DNA from: JANRIZ01 sp033764445 | GTDB taxonomy: Bacteria; Verrucomicrobiota; Verrucomicrobiia; JAWXBN01 | Assembly: GCA_033764445.1 (NCBI GenBank) | Contig: JANRIZ010000165.1 | Location: 1 to 27,019, forward strand | Direction: 5' to 3' | DNA length: 27,019 bases | Shown here: one piece after another, positions 9,376-17,034 of the stretch | Layout: each line of letters begins with the position of its first letter | How positions within the stretch are numbered: position 1 is the first letter of the stretch | Notes under the pieces: generated by a model | Told to the model about the DNA's origin: nothing | Databases searched by the model: none | The model's input: the letters and a program-made list of their open reading frames with translations, nothing else | Made by a program: the position numbers and the translations under genes

Positions 9376-10224
9376 ATGTCCCGGCTCCCCCCGCCTCCTG
9401 TTGCCTATCGCGGTCGCATCGCCCCCTCACCCACCGGATTCCTTCATCTGGGCCATGCCCGGACTTTCTGGACGGCTTTTGAACGGGCCCGGGGTGGAAC
9501 GCTCATTTTGCGCAATGAAGACATTGACCGGGACCGCTGCAAAACCGAATTCGTCTCCGCCTTTGTCGAGGACCTGCAATGGCTGGGGATCCGCTGGCAG
9601 GAAGGACCGGGGATGGAGGGACCTCACGCTCCCTACGATCAAAGCCGGCGACGGGACCATCATCTCAGGGTTCTGGAAAGTCTGCATCGCCGGGGACTTG
9701 TTTTTCCCTGCACCTGTTCCCGCCGTGAAATCCGGGAATCCGCCGCCGCCCCGCACGAGGGTCGGGAGGAACCGGTTTACCCGGGCACCTGCCGTGGAAA
9801 ATCCCTTCCCACCGCCGATGTGCATGGCCACTGGCGTTTCCGTGTGACCGATGGGGAGGTCGTTTCCTTTGAGGATGAGGCCCTGGGACCCCAGTGTTTT
9901 ACCGCCGGAAAGGACTTCGGGGACTTCCCTGTCTGGCGGAAGGACAACACCCCCTCCTACCAGTTGGCGGTGGTGGCGGATGACGCGGCCATGGGGATTA
10001 CCGAGGTGGTCCGCGGGGCTGATCTGCTCCTTTCGACGGCACGACAGATTCTCCTCTACCGCGCCCTGGGTCTGGTCCCCCCGCGCTTTTATCACTGTCC
10101 GCTGATGACGGATGCCCACGGGCTCCGTCTGGCCAAACGGCACGATGCGCTCAGTCTTCGGGAATTGCGGCGCCGGGGTCATTCGCCGGAATCGGTCCGG
10201 GCTCTTTTTGCACAAACACCCTGA
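9376..10224 (+). CDS. gluQ: Glutamyl-Q tRNA(Asp) synthetase
   Basis: The 282-residue protein is a truncated glutamyl-tRNA synthetase catalytic domain without an anticodon-binding domain, the hallmark of GluQRS, which attaches glutamate to queuosine at position 34 of tRNA(Asp). The class I signature IAPSPTGFLHLGHA (HLGH at 24-27), the cysteine pair FPCTCSRRE and later YPGTC (zinc site), WRKDNTPSYQLAVVADD, and the KMSKS equivalent LAKRHDALSL are all present. The ATG at 9376 is preferred over an in-frame start inside the lipoprotein gene. An HNH protein follows with 2 bases between stop and start. Confidence 0.93.
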   Translation: MSRLPPPPVAYRGRIAPSPTGFLHLGHARTFWTAFERARGGTLILRNEDIDRDRCKTEFVSAFVEDLQWLGIRWQEGPGMEGPHAPYDQSRRRDHHLRVLESLHRRGLVFPCTCSRREIRESAAAPHEGREEPVYPGTCRGKSLPTADVHGHWRFRVTDGEVVSFEDEALGPQCFTAGKDFGDFPVWRKDNTPSYQLAVVADDAAMGITEVVRGADLLLSTARQILLYRALGLVPPRFYHCPLMTDAHGLRLAKRHDALSLRELRRRGHSPESVRALFAQTP

Positions 10225-10226
10225 TC

Positions 10227-10523
10227 ATGCAACGGCGCACGGATTCACCTGAAAAGTTCTGTCCCCTGTGCCGGCGACCCATGGTCTTTGAAAGCCGTCA
10301 CCACACCGTTCCCAAGGCCCGGGGTGGAAGGGAAACCACGCCCGTCTGCCGCGATTGTCACGACGCAATCCACGCGTGTTTTTCGCTCAGGGAGCTGGAG
10401 CGCTCCTTTTGCACGCTGGATTCCCTGTTCACCCGAGAGGAGTTCTCGAAAATGATCCGGTTCATCGCCCGCCAGAACCCCCATGCCCGTGTCCGGACCC
10501 GGAGGCCGAAGGAAAATAAATAA
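10227..10523 (+). CDS. Small HNH endonuclease-fold protein
   Basis: The 98-residue protein is a compact HNH domain: the zinc-binding CPLC (Cys12, Cys15), HHTVPKARGG (His25/His26, the first H of HNH), and CRDCHDAIH (Cys41, Cys44, His45, His49). HNH domains are metal-dependent nucleases; in stand-alone small proteins of this type the substrate is generally unknown. It starts 3 bases after the gluQ stop and is almost certainly translated from the same message. Most of the protein is the domain itself, with a basic C-terminal tail (RVRTRRPKENK). Confidence 0.8.
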   Translation: MQRRTDSPEKFCPLCRRPMVFESRHHTVPKARGGRETTPVCRDCHDAIHACFSLRELERSFCTLDSLFTREEFSKMIRFIARQNPHARVRTRRPKENK

Positions 10524-10590
10524 CCGGTTCCCGGTTGGGCGTTGGGCGAGCGGAATGGACCAATAGTCATCAGTTATTCCCACTGAGATA

Positions 10591-10665
10591 TTCTCCCTCC
10601 GTGTTCCCTGTGTTCTGGTGAGAGCTTCTCCCCATCTGCGATATCCGTGATATCCGCGGTTAAAA
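10591..10665. repeat. Short-period degenerate repeats in the HNH-porin spacer
   Basis: Read on the minus strand this spacer contains CGGATATCA followed by CGGATATCG and CAGAT, and then ACCAGAACACAGGGAACACGG. These are near-tandem units of about 8-10 bases. The same style of phrase recurs at 15940-15970, 16050-16090 and 21395-21430. It lies between two convergent genes and codes for nothing recognisable. Confidence 0.5.
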
Positions 10666-10674
10666 TTCCCCGGA

Positions 10675-12147
10675 TCAGAACGTGATCCCGGTCCGCACCC
10701 CGAGGACCACGGCATCCTGCACGCGGTTGCCGGTGATCGGACTGGCAATGCCCCCGCCGGTGTTGATGAAATACTGAAAATCCGGCTGCACATACCACCA
10801 CGGCGCAATTTGCACGCGGTAGGTGGTTTCCAGGATTGTTTCGCTTGTGCGGACCGGACGCGGCAGGTTGCCGCCATTCATGGCCACCTTGCTGGCATCC
10901 CGGTCAAAGTCGGTCACGCGGGAGCTGTATTCATTGTAACACACCCCCACGGCCAACACATCCTGGTCCCGGGTGGGAATCGGTCCCGTATAGATCACCC
11001 CCCCTTCCGCATAAAAATCAATGATGGTGCGGTCGGCCTCCGGGCTGCCGGCCAGGCGTGTGAAGAAGGAGAGTCCCTCGTGGCCCTCGTTTTTCTCGCG
11101 CCAGAGCATCTGGTCGATGATCCCGTAGAACCCATAGTTGCCTTCATGATTGAGGGCGGTGCCGTTGGAGGCGGTGCCGGTGAGCGTCGCGTCGTCGGAA
11201 AGGGGGATGCCGTTGGAATCAAAGCGCTGATCCGCAAATCGGTCGGTATGGTACCAGAAACCGAGGCTGTAGGCCCCCGGCAGGCCCTTGTCGTTTTCCT
11301 GTTTGTTCAGATCGTAGGTGACCTCGTGCATGGTGAAAAGGCCCTCGTCCTCGGCAATCCGGAAATTCGTGCCGTGCCGGTTGTTTCCATTCTGCGCCCC
11401 GGGATTGCCGTCCTGGACAATGGACATGAAATAGAGTTCCGGGGTGGCCTGGACTTTCAGAAAAATCCCCGTGGTGGCGGAGGGATATCCGGCCCCGCCG
11501 TTGGGCTGGTTGGCCGCCATGAAGTTGGGCCAGCCAAAGGTTCCATTGACAAAAAGCGGAGAGCCGTAGTCACTGGTGAAAAATTCCGCATCGGCGGCCA
11601 GTTGCCCCACACGGACCGTCAGTTTGTCCTCAAAAAATCTCTGTTCAAGATACAATTCAAAGAGTCGGAACGTGTCGTAGGCGTCAATGTTGCTCGGATC
11701 CGAAAGGCTTCCCGTGTAGGCGGCGATGTCCTGGGCTCCGCGCAGATTGTTGGGGGTGGTCCCTTCAATCCAGAAGGAGCTGACATGGAACGCCCCGCCC
11801 TTCCATCCGGTCATTTTTTCAAAATCAAAATCCATTCCCACCTCCAGACGGTGTTCGTAGGTGAATCCACGTTGCACACCCCCCGTGACCACTCCCATGG
11901 TCTCCCCGGTATAGTCAACGGTCAGTTCAAATCCATGCTCGGCAAGCCGGGTCCTTTCCCCGCCCCAGTCCCCGGTCAGATAGTCCCACTCCCAAATGCC
12001 CTTGCTCGAAGGTGTCATCTCAGTACAGAGGATGGTCTTGCTCTCCGAGACATTTTTTTTCTCCGGAGTCCCGGCGGAAACCGGCGAAAGAAGTTGAAAG
12101 GCAAGGAGGAGGAATGCGGTGGTTGATCTGATCATGTTCTGTTTCAT
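10675..12147 (-). CDS. OprB-family carbohydrate/solute porin
   Basis: The 490-residue protein begins with a signal peptide (cleavage likely after SPVSA, residue 25) and ends in phenylalanine (TGITF), as expected for an outer-membrane beta-barrel. WEWDYLTGDWGGERTRLAEHG followed by a strand-alternating body is the typical OprB opening. OprB porins pass sugars, but homologues with other substrates exist. The gene lies 64 bases downstream of a zinc-type ABC binding protein on the same strand, so it may instead be a metal-responsive porin. A stem-loop sits just before the start. The ATG at 12147 (MKQNMIRS) was chosen for the signal peptide; 12135 is the alternative. Confidence 0.88.
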   Translation of the reverse strand: MKQNMIRSTTAFLLLAFQLLSPVSAGTPEKKNVSESKTILCTEMTPSSKGIWEWDYLTGDWGGERTRLAEHGFELTVDYTGETMGVVTGGVQRGFTYEHRLEVGMDFDFEKMTGWKGGAFHVSSFWIEGTTPNNLRGAQDIAAYTGSLSDPSNIDAYDTFRLFELYLEQRFFEDKLTVRVGQLAADAEFFTSDYGSPLFVNGTFGWPNFMAANQPNGGAGYPSATTGIFLKVQATPELYFMSIVQDGNPGAQNGNNRHGTNFRIAEDEGLFTMHEVTYDLNKQENDKGLPGAYSLGFWYHTDRFADQRFDSNGIPLSDDATLTGTASNGTALNHEGNYGFYGIIDQMLWREKNEGHEGLSFFTRLAGSPEADRTIIDFYAEGGVIYTGPIPTRDQDVLAVGVCYNEYSSRVTDFDRDASKVAMNGGNLPRPVRTSETILETTYRVQIAPWWYVQPDFQYFINTGGGIASPITGNRVQDAVVLGVRTGITF

Positions 12148-12156
12148 AACAATATG

Positions 12157-12177
12157 CCTCAATTGTGCACATTGAGG
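12157..12177 (-). promoter_or_regulatory. Inverted repeat just upstream of the porin start
   Basis: CCTCAAT and ATTGAGG form a perfect 7-bp inverted repeat around TGTGCAC, 9 bases before the porin start codon, in the 64-base gap after the znuA-like gene. It could be an operator, or an mRNA hairpin that controls porin translation relative to the upstream gene. No regulator is identified. Confidence 0.35.
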
Positions 12178-12211
12178 AATTACCCCTAGTTGGTTGTTCC
12201 GATTGAAAAGG

Positions 12212-13105
12212 TCATTTGAGCCCCTCGACAAGTGTGTTCACGTTGCTTTTGTACATGCCGATGAATGTGGAGGCCTCCCCTTCCCCGAGTCCATCCACGT
12301 AAAGCACCCCGCCCATCCCGGCCCCGGTTTCCTTCCGAATCTGCTCCAGAAACTTGGGGTTGAGGGTGAATCCACCAAATACCGCCTTCACCTTTTCCCG
12401 GCGGATGAGTTTGATCAGTTCCGCCACCTGCCGGGCGGTGGCTTCCTCCTGGGAACTGAATCCGGCCAGGGCATGGATGGTGAATCCGTTTTCCTGTGCA
12501 AAATACTGCAGGGCATCATGGCTGGTGACCAGTTTGCGCTGTGCGGGGGGAATCCCGGAAAGCCGGGAAACGGTCCATTTTTGGAGGTCCTCGAGGCTTC
12601 GCAGATAGGCCTGGGCCCGGATCCGGAAATATTCGCCGTCCGAGGGTGAGGCTTTTGTCAATGCCTCCCTCACCACCTCCACGGCCTTTTTCATGTTTTC
12701 CAGACTGTGCCACCAGTGGGGGTCCTCGCTGACCCCATGGGAATGGCCCTGACAGTGCGCATGCGCCCTTCCCTCGATCCCGGGAAGGGACTGTCCGACC
12801 TCCACCACCACGGACTTTCCCCGGCTGAGATCCCGCACGCTGTCCAGAAAGTTTTCCATTCCCTTGCCACTGGCAAAGATCACGGGACAGGCACCCATTT
12901 TGGCCATGTCCCGGGCTGTGGGCCTAAATTCGTGGGGGTCCTCACCGGGGGTGACCATTTCCACAATGGTCACCCGGTCCCCGCCGACTTCCCGAAGCAG
13001 ATCGGTGACGATTGTTGAGGTCGAGGCCACACGCAGGGATTCCCCCGCCGTGACAACGGTCGGTCCACACAGCCACGCACACAGGAGTAGGTAAAGGGGT
13101 TTCAT
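12212..13105 (-). CDS. Zinc/manganese ABC transporter substrate-binding protein (ZnuA/TroA family)
   Basis: The 297-residue exported protein has a signal peptide (cleavage near VTA, residue 20) and the cluster A-I metal ligands: His58 in DPHEFRPT, His130 in DPHWWHS, His196 in SHDALQYF and Asp271 in YVDGLGEG. A histidine-rich loop (residues 115-123, with His at 115, 117, 121 and 123) precedes the second ligand and is typical of zinc rather than manganese proteins. It delivers metal from the periplasm to an ABC permease, but no permease or ATPase gene is in the window. A perfect palindrome directly upstream suggests metal-dependent repression. The OprB-type porin follows on the same strand. Confidence 0.9.
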   Translation of the reverse strand: MKPLYLLLCAWLCGPTVVTAGESLRVASTSTIVTDLLREVGGDRVTIVEMVTPGEDPHEFRPTARDMAKMGACPVIFASGKGMENFLDSVRDLSRGKSVVVEVGQSLPGIEGRAHAHCQGHSHGVSEDPHWWHSLENMKKAVEVVREALTKASPSDGEYFRIRAQAYLRSLEDLQKWTVSRLSGIPPAQRKLVTSHDALQYFAQENGFTIHALAGFSSQEEATARQVAELIKLIRREKVKAVFGGFTLNPKFLEQIRKETGAGMGGVLYVDGLGEGEASTFIGMYKSNVNTLVEGLK

Positions 13106-13111
13106 GGCGTT

Positions 13112-13138
13112 ATTTAATGCAACTTTATTGCATTAAAT
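13112..13138 (-). promoter_or_regulatory. Palindromic operator (probable Zur/Fur-family site) before the znuA-like gene
   Basis: ATTTAATGCAA and TTGCATTAAAT form a perfect 11-bp inverted repeat with a 5-base spacer (CTTTA), 6 bases upstream of the start codon. A further half-site TTGCATTAAT lies at 13179-13188. A long AT-rich palindrome next to a zinc-type binding protein gene fits a Zur-like repressor site; that identity is inferred. Confidence 0.6.
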
Positions 13139-13305
13139 GGCTTTCAGGGGGTTGATGTCAAATGAAATCACAAGTCAATTGCATTAATAAGATTCCCGGA
13201 AGAGGTTTATGGGTGAAATAAATGTTAGAGTCAACTAACTTTTGCGATTCAAATTTCCTTCCTTCTTGCCTTCACTTCCGCCGCCCTGATACGATGCGGG
13301 CCATG

Positions 13306-13878
13306 ATGAAACGCTCCGAAATCAACGAGGTGGTCCGAAAAGCCACGGTCTTTTACGCCCAAAACGGCTGGCACCTGCCTCCCCAACCCCGATGGGATGT
13401 GACGGACTTCGGTCTGGGTAATTTCAAACGTTATGGTCTGGTCCTGATCAATCTGGCCGAGGAAAAGGAATATTGCGAAAAACTCATGTACGCCCAACTG
13501 GGAATGACCACCCCGCTCCACTGTCACAAAAAGAAAAAGGAGGACATCATCGCCCGGGCCGGATCCTTCAAAATCCTTCTCTACAATGCCCATCCGGATC
13601 ACGCCGTGGCGGGGGAAAAATTCACGGTCAATGTCTGCGGTCAGGCCCGGACCGTTTCCAACGGGGAAACCATCCGGATTCAAACCGGTGAAAGGGTCAC
13701 ACTCATGCCGGGGGTCTACCATGAGTTTTACCCGGACGTGGAGGAGGCGATCATCGGGGAGGTGTCCACGGCCAATGACGACCTGAACGACAATTTTTTT
13801 GTCAATCCGGACGTGGGACGGTATCCGGAAATCACCGAGGACGAGCCCCCTATGCTCAAATTGCTCAGCGACAAATAA
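13306..13878 (+). CDS. D-lyxose ketol-isomerase family cupin enzyme
   Basis: The 190-residue cupin has the metal-binding sequence TPLHCHKKKKEDI (His72, His74, Glu79), a later His139 in GVYHEFYPD, and GEVSTANDDLNDN near the end. This is the signature of D-lyxose isomerase (YdaE/EcSI type), a Mn-dependent enzyme that interconverts D-lyxose and D-xylulose and also D-mannose and D-fructose. Methionines at 13294 and 13303 are alternative starts and no ribosome binding site decides. A PfkB sugar kinase begins 21 bases after the stop, so the pair would isomerise a sugar and then phosphorylate the ketose. Confidence 0.87.
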   Translation: MKRSEINEVVRKATVFYAQNGWHLPPQPRWDVTDFGLGNFKRYGLVLINLAEEKEYCEKLMYAQLGMTTPLHCHKKKKEDIIARAGSFKILLYNAHPDHAVAGEKFTVNVCGQARTVSNGETIRIQTGERVTLMPGVYHEFYPDVEEAIIGEVSTANDDLNDNFFVNPDVGRYPEITEDEPPMLKLLSDK

Positions 13879-13899
13879 TCCCCCCTGCCCCTCCCTCCC

Positions 13900-14922
13900 A
13901 TGAAACGCAAAGGTATCGCCATCGGCGGCAACTGGATCATCGATTACGTCAAACTCATCGATGTCTACCCGGGCCAGGACACGCTGGCCAACATCCAGGG
14001 TCAGTCCCAGGGCAACGGGGGCTGTGCCTACACCACCCTCAAGGACCTGGCCAGACTCCGGGCCCCCTTTCCGCTTCAGGGTGTGGGTCTGGTCGGGCAG
14101 GATGCCGCGGGCAAACACATTCTCGCCGACTGCAAAAGACTCAAAATCAACACCTCCCAGCTCAAACCCACCCCGGCGGCCCCCACCTCGTACACGGATG
14201 TCATGACGGTGGTCTCCTCCGGGCGCCGCACCTTCTTTCACAACCGCGGGGCCAACGCGCTTTTTTCGCCCCGGCATGTGGACCTCAAAAAAATCCCGGC
14301 CCGGATTTTTCACCTGGGTTACCTCCTGCTGCTTGATGAGTTTGACAAGCCCGATGCCAAATACGGCACGGTGGCCGCCCGCTTCCTGGCCCAGGCCCAA
14401 AAGTTGGGATTCAAAACCAGTGTCGATTGTGTCAGTGAGGATTCCAACCGCTTTTCCACACTCGTCAAACCGGCGCTGCGCCATGTGGACTACTGCATCA
14501 TGAACGAGATCGAGGCGGGACGGACCACCGGACACGATATCCGCCGCATGGGCCAGATTGAGCCTGCCGCCCTCAGGGATTCCGCCCGGGCCCTGCTCTC
14601 CTGCGGGGTCCGTGACCTGGTATTGATCCATTTCCCCGAGGGGGCCTACGCGTTGGCGGCCTCGGGCCGGGAACTCTACCAGCCCTCGCTGAAACTTCCC
14701 CAGAATTTCATCAAGGGCACGGTCGGTGCTGGGGACGCATTTTGCGCCGGGGCGCTCTACGGTCTTCACGAAAGCCAACCGCTCTCTGAGATTCTGCTCA
14801 ACGGCGTGTGCGCCGCCGCCTCCTCCCTGGCCAGTCCCACGGCTTCCGACTCGGTGGTTCCCATGAAACAGGCCCTCGCCCTGGCCTCGAAATTTGGATT
14901 TCACGAAAACCTGATGTCCTGA
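13900..14922 (+). CDS. PfkB-family carbohydrate kinase
   Basis: The 340-residue protein belongs to the ribokinase/PfkB superfamily. It has an N-terminal GGNWIIDYV strand, an NGGCAYTTLKDLARL segment in place of the usual GG substrate motif, and the C-terminal GTVGAGDAFCAGALYG with the catalytic Asp279 in the anion-hole motif. These enzymes phosphorylate sugars or nucleosides with ATP. Placement directly after a D-lyxose isomerase suggests a ketose such as D-xylulose or D-fructose as substrate, but this is inference from context. The start at 13900 gives the expected N-terminus. Confidence 0.88.
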   Translation: MKRKGIAIGGNWIIDYVKLIDVYPGQDTLANIQGQSQGNGGCAYTTLKDLARLRAPFPLQGVGLVGQDAAGKHILADCKRLKINTSQLKPTPAAPTSYTDVMTVVSSGRRTFFHNRGANALFSPRHVDLKKIPARIFHLGYLLLLDEFDKPDAKYGTVAARFLAQAQKLGFKTSVDCVSEDSNRFSTLVKPALRHVDYCIMNEIEAGRTTGHDIRRMGQIEPAALRDSARALLSCGVRDLVLIHFPEGAYALAASGRELYQPSLKLPQNFIKGTVGAGDAFCAGALYGLHESQPLSEILLNGVCAAASSLASPTASDSVVPMKQALALASKFGFHENLMS

Positions 14923-14950
14923 CCCCTCCGCCAGAGCAAGGACCCTGATT

Positions 14951-15919
14951 ATGCCCGAGGAAAAACTGGAATTTGAAAATCCGCGCCTGCTGCAATCCCT
15001 CTACGCCGGAAATCCCCAGAATCTCAAAAAGCTTGAGGAAACGCTCCTGGTGACCGTCACCACCCGGGACGGATGGGTCCGTTTCGAGGGGAAAAAGGAG
15101 GATGTGCTCCGGGCCCGCCAGGTTTTTGACCATCTGCTGGCCGCCCACCACAACGGGATTGTCATCCGCAATCATGAGTTCAATTACACGCTCCACAACG
15201 TCCTGGAAAACCGGGGGGACCAGCTGGCCTCGCTTCATGCGGAGAAACTCAAAATCTCCGCCACCCGCGGATCGGTCTCTCCCAAAACCTTCAACCAGCG
15301 GGACTATCTCGAGCGCATCCGCAGTCATGATGTGAGTTTTGGCATCGGTCCCGCCGGCACGGGCAAAACCTACCTGGCTGTGGCCATGGCGGTTTCCTTC
15401 CTCAAAAGTGAACGGGTCAAACGGATCATCCTCACCCGTCCGGCGGTGGAAACGGGCGAATCCCTGGGCTACCTCCCCGGTGATCTGCGCGAAAAAATCT
15501 CCCCCTACCTCCGTCCGCTCTACGACGCATTGAATGACATGCTCCCTCCCGAGGAGGTCGCCAAGGCGATGGAAAAAAACATCATCGAAATCGCGCCTCT
15601 GGCCTACATGCGCGGACGCACGCTCTCCTCGGCATTTGTCATTCTCGACGAGGCCCAGAACACGACGGCGGAACAGATGTTCATGTTCCTGACCCGTCTG
15701 GGCGTCGGCTCCACCTGTGTGATCACCGGGGACATCACCCAGACGGACCTCCCGGCCAACAAAAAATCCGGTCTGGTCGAGGCGGTGGCGGCTCTGCGCG
15801 GGGTCGAGGAAATCAGCTTCACCTACTTTGATGAAAAGGACGTCATCCGCCACGAGATCGTCGCCCGGATTGTCTCGGCCTACAAACGCCACCGGGAACC
15901 GTTGAACAATCAGAAGTGA
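14951..15919 (+). CDS. PhoH-like ATPase
   Basis: The 322-residue protein has a small N-terminal RNA-binding-like region (residues 20-75), then the PhoH ATPase domain with Walker A GPAGTGKT at 133-140, RPAVETGESLGYLPGDLREK just after, Walker B FVILDEAQNT (DEAQ 233-236) and GDITQTDLP. PhoH-like proteins are predicted RNA-linked ATPases; in many bacteria they sit next to ybeY and take part in RNA metabolism, but no ybeY is here. The gene follows the PfkB kinase by 28 bases and may be the last gene of that operon. Confidence 0.94.
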   Translation: MPEEKLEFENPRLLQSLYAGNPQNLKKLEETLLVTVTTRDGWVRFEGKKEDVLRARQVFDHLLAAHHNGIVIRNHEFNYTLHNVLENRGDQLASLHAEKLKISATRGSVSPKTFNQRDYLERIRSHDVSFGIGPAGTGKTYLAVAMAVSFLKSERVKRIILTRPAVETGESLGYLPGDLREKISPYLRPLYDALNDMLPPEEVAKAMEKNIIEIAPLAYMRGRTLSSAFVILDEAQNTTAEQMFMFLTRLGVGSTCVITGDITQTDLPANKKSGLVEAVAALRGVEEISFTYFDEKDVIRHEIVARIVSAYKRHREPLNNQK

Positions 15920-15972
15920 TGTGGGCCTCCCCGCCGATGTCGCAGAAAACCGCAGATGGGTAGATGTCTCAT

Positions 15973-16019
15973 GGGGAGCGCACGCGCCCCCGCGTGCACC
16001 AGGAGGCGCCCCCGCCTCC
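15973..16019 (+). repeat. Double-hairpin repeat, copy A
   Basis: After GGGGAGC, hairpin 1 is GCACGCG / CCCC loop / CGCGTGC (15980-15997). A four-base linker ACCA follows, and hairpin 2 is GGAGGCG / CCCC loop / CGCCTCC (16002-16019). Both stems are perfect 7-bp and both loops are CCCC. This is the reference copy for the family of five in the window. Confidence 0.85.
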
Positions 16020-16103
16020 GCTCTGGGGGGCCCAGCGGGCCGTCGCATTTTGGCCACAAAAAGGCGCAAAACACACAAAAGAGGGATTCTTTCTGAACTG
16101 CCC

Positions 16104-16149
16104 GGGGGGCGCACGCGCCCCCGCGTGCACCAGGAGGCGCCCCGCCTCC
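16104..16149 (+). repeat. Double-hairpin repeat, copy B
   Basis: Same architecture as copy A: GCACGCG / CCCC / CGCGTGC at 16111-16128, linker ACCA, then GGAGGCG / CGCCTCC at 16133-16149, with hairpin 2 one C shorter in its loop. The bases before it (from about 16071, including GGATTCTTTCTGAACTG) are shared with copy C, so the repeat unit extends upstream of the hairpins. Confidence 0.85.
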
Positions 16150-16374
16150 GTTCCGGAATCAACCGGCAGTTGGCAGTCTCAAATCGGCAATAACAAAGGC
16201 TACGTATCTATTTCTCGCCTGTAACGGTGCAGGTCTTCTTCACACTGTCAATGTCGAGTTTGAGAGGGATCACAGGAGCGACCAATTGAATGAGGGCCGA
16301 AAAGGAAATATTGATGCAACGCATGCTTATTTTCTCGGACGGAACTTCAGACATTATTTGCCGAAAAGATTCAA

Positions 16375-17034
16375 TCAAACATCCATCAGCAATTTCAAAA
16401 TTTTCTCCAAATCCGGCGCGGTCTCGCCAAAACCCACACGGGCGAGCAATGGATTGCCGGTCAGCTCCTCGATCATCGGTCCGTTGGTATGGTCGGAAAT
16501 CAAATCCACCTCGGGGACGGACTGGTTCATGACAATGCCCATCAGCGGGCATCGGTCCCGTTCAATGGCCTCCACGGTCAGCAACGTGTGGTTGAGTGTG
16601 CCCAGATTCGGCCGGGTCACGAGCAATATGGGGGCATTCATTTCTCGCGCCAGGTCACTGACAAAGTAATCCCGGCGGATGGGCACGCGCCATCCGCCCA
16701 CGCCCTCCACCAGCACCACCTCAAATTTCTCCCGCAGTTTGCCGTAGGCGGTTCGCACGGCATCCAGGTCAATGATCCGTTCCTCAATGATACTCGCGGT
16801 ATAGGGGGCCGCCGGGGGCTGCAGGGTCACGGGATTCAGATCATCCAATGTCAGTCCTGCTGGATTTCCAGAGGCGTTCAGGAGTGCATGGGCATCGGTG
16901 CGCTCCCCGCAAAGAATGGGTTTGAATCCCACTGCCTTCACACCCCGTGCGACAAGGGCGCGAAGGATCAGACACGTCACGCGTGTCTTGCCGACATGGG
17001 TATCGGTGCCGGTAATAAAGACGGTCTGTTTCAT
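16375..17034 (-). CDS. bioD: Dethiobiotin synthetase
   Basis: The 219-residue protein has the ATP-binding loop GTDTHVGKT at residues 9-17, the KPI segment (Lys38) with GERTDA that contacts the substrate, and VEGVGGWRVP in the middle, all BioD signatures. It closes the ureido ring of dethiobiotin from 7,8-diaminopelargonate, CO2 and ATP, the penultimate step of biotin synthesis. Its ATG overlaps the bioF stop in an ATGA arrangement (17031-17034), so the two are translationally coupled. bioA and bioB are not in the window. Confidence 0.94.
   Translation of the reverse strand: MKQTVFITGTDTHVGKTRVTCLILRALVARGVKAVGFKPILCGERTDAHALLNASGNPAGLTLDDLNPVTLQPPAAPYTASIIEERIIDLDAVRTAYGKLREKFEVVLVEGVGGWRVPIRRDYFVSDLAREMNAPILLVTRPNLGTLNHTLLTVEAIERDRCPLMGIVMNQSVPEVDLISDHTNGPMIEELTGNPLLARVGFGETAPDLEKILKLLMDV

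Larger units (their letters stand above)
15920..16374. other. Gene-free spacer between phoH and bioD, with repeats
   Basis: This 455-base gap lies between convergent genes. It holds two copies of the double-hairpin element (15973-16019 and 16104-16149) and microrepeat phrases such as CGCAGAAAACCGCAGATG and CCACAAAAAGGCGCAAAACA. The section from about 16200 to 16370 is less repetitive; a 48-codon minus-strand reading frame (16208-16354) could be a small gene behind bioD, but it has no recognisable homology or ribosome binding site. Confidence 0.5.

Noticed and set aside
10810..12126. 438-codon plus-strand frame opposite the OprB porin
   Set aside because: Antisense shadow; composition is biased to Gly, His, Val and Arg with no domain, whereas the minus strand has a signal peptide and OprB motifs.
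13249..14904. 551-codon minus-strand frame opposite the isomerase and kinase genes
   Set aside because: It spans two well-supported plus-strand genes and the gap between them and has no recognisable motif.
16208..16354. Small minus-strand gene after bioD
   Set aside because: A 48-codon frame exists but without a ribosome binding site, known motif or conserved context; kept only as a note in the spacer description.
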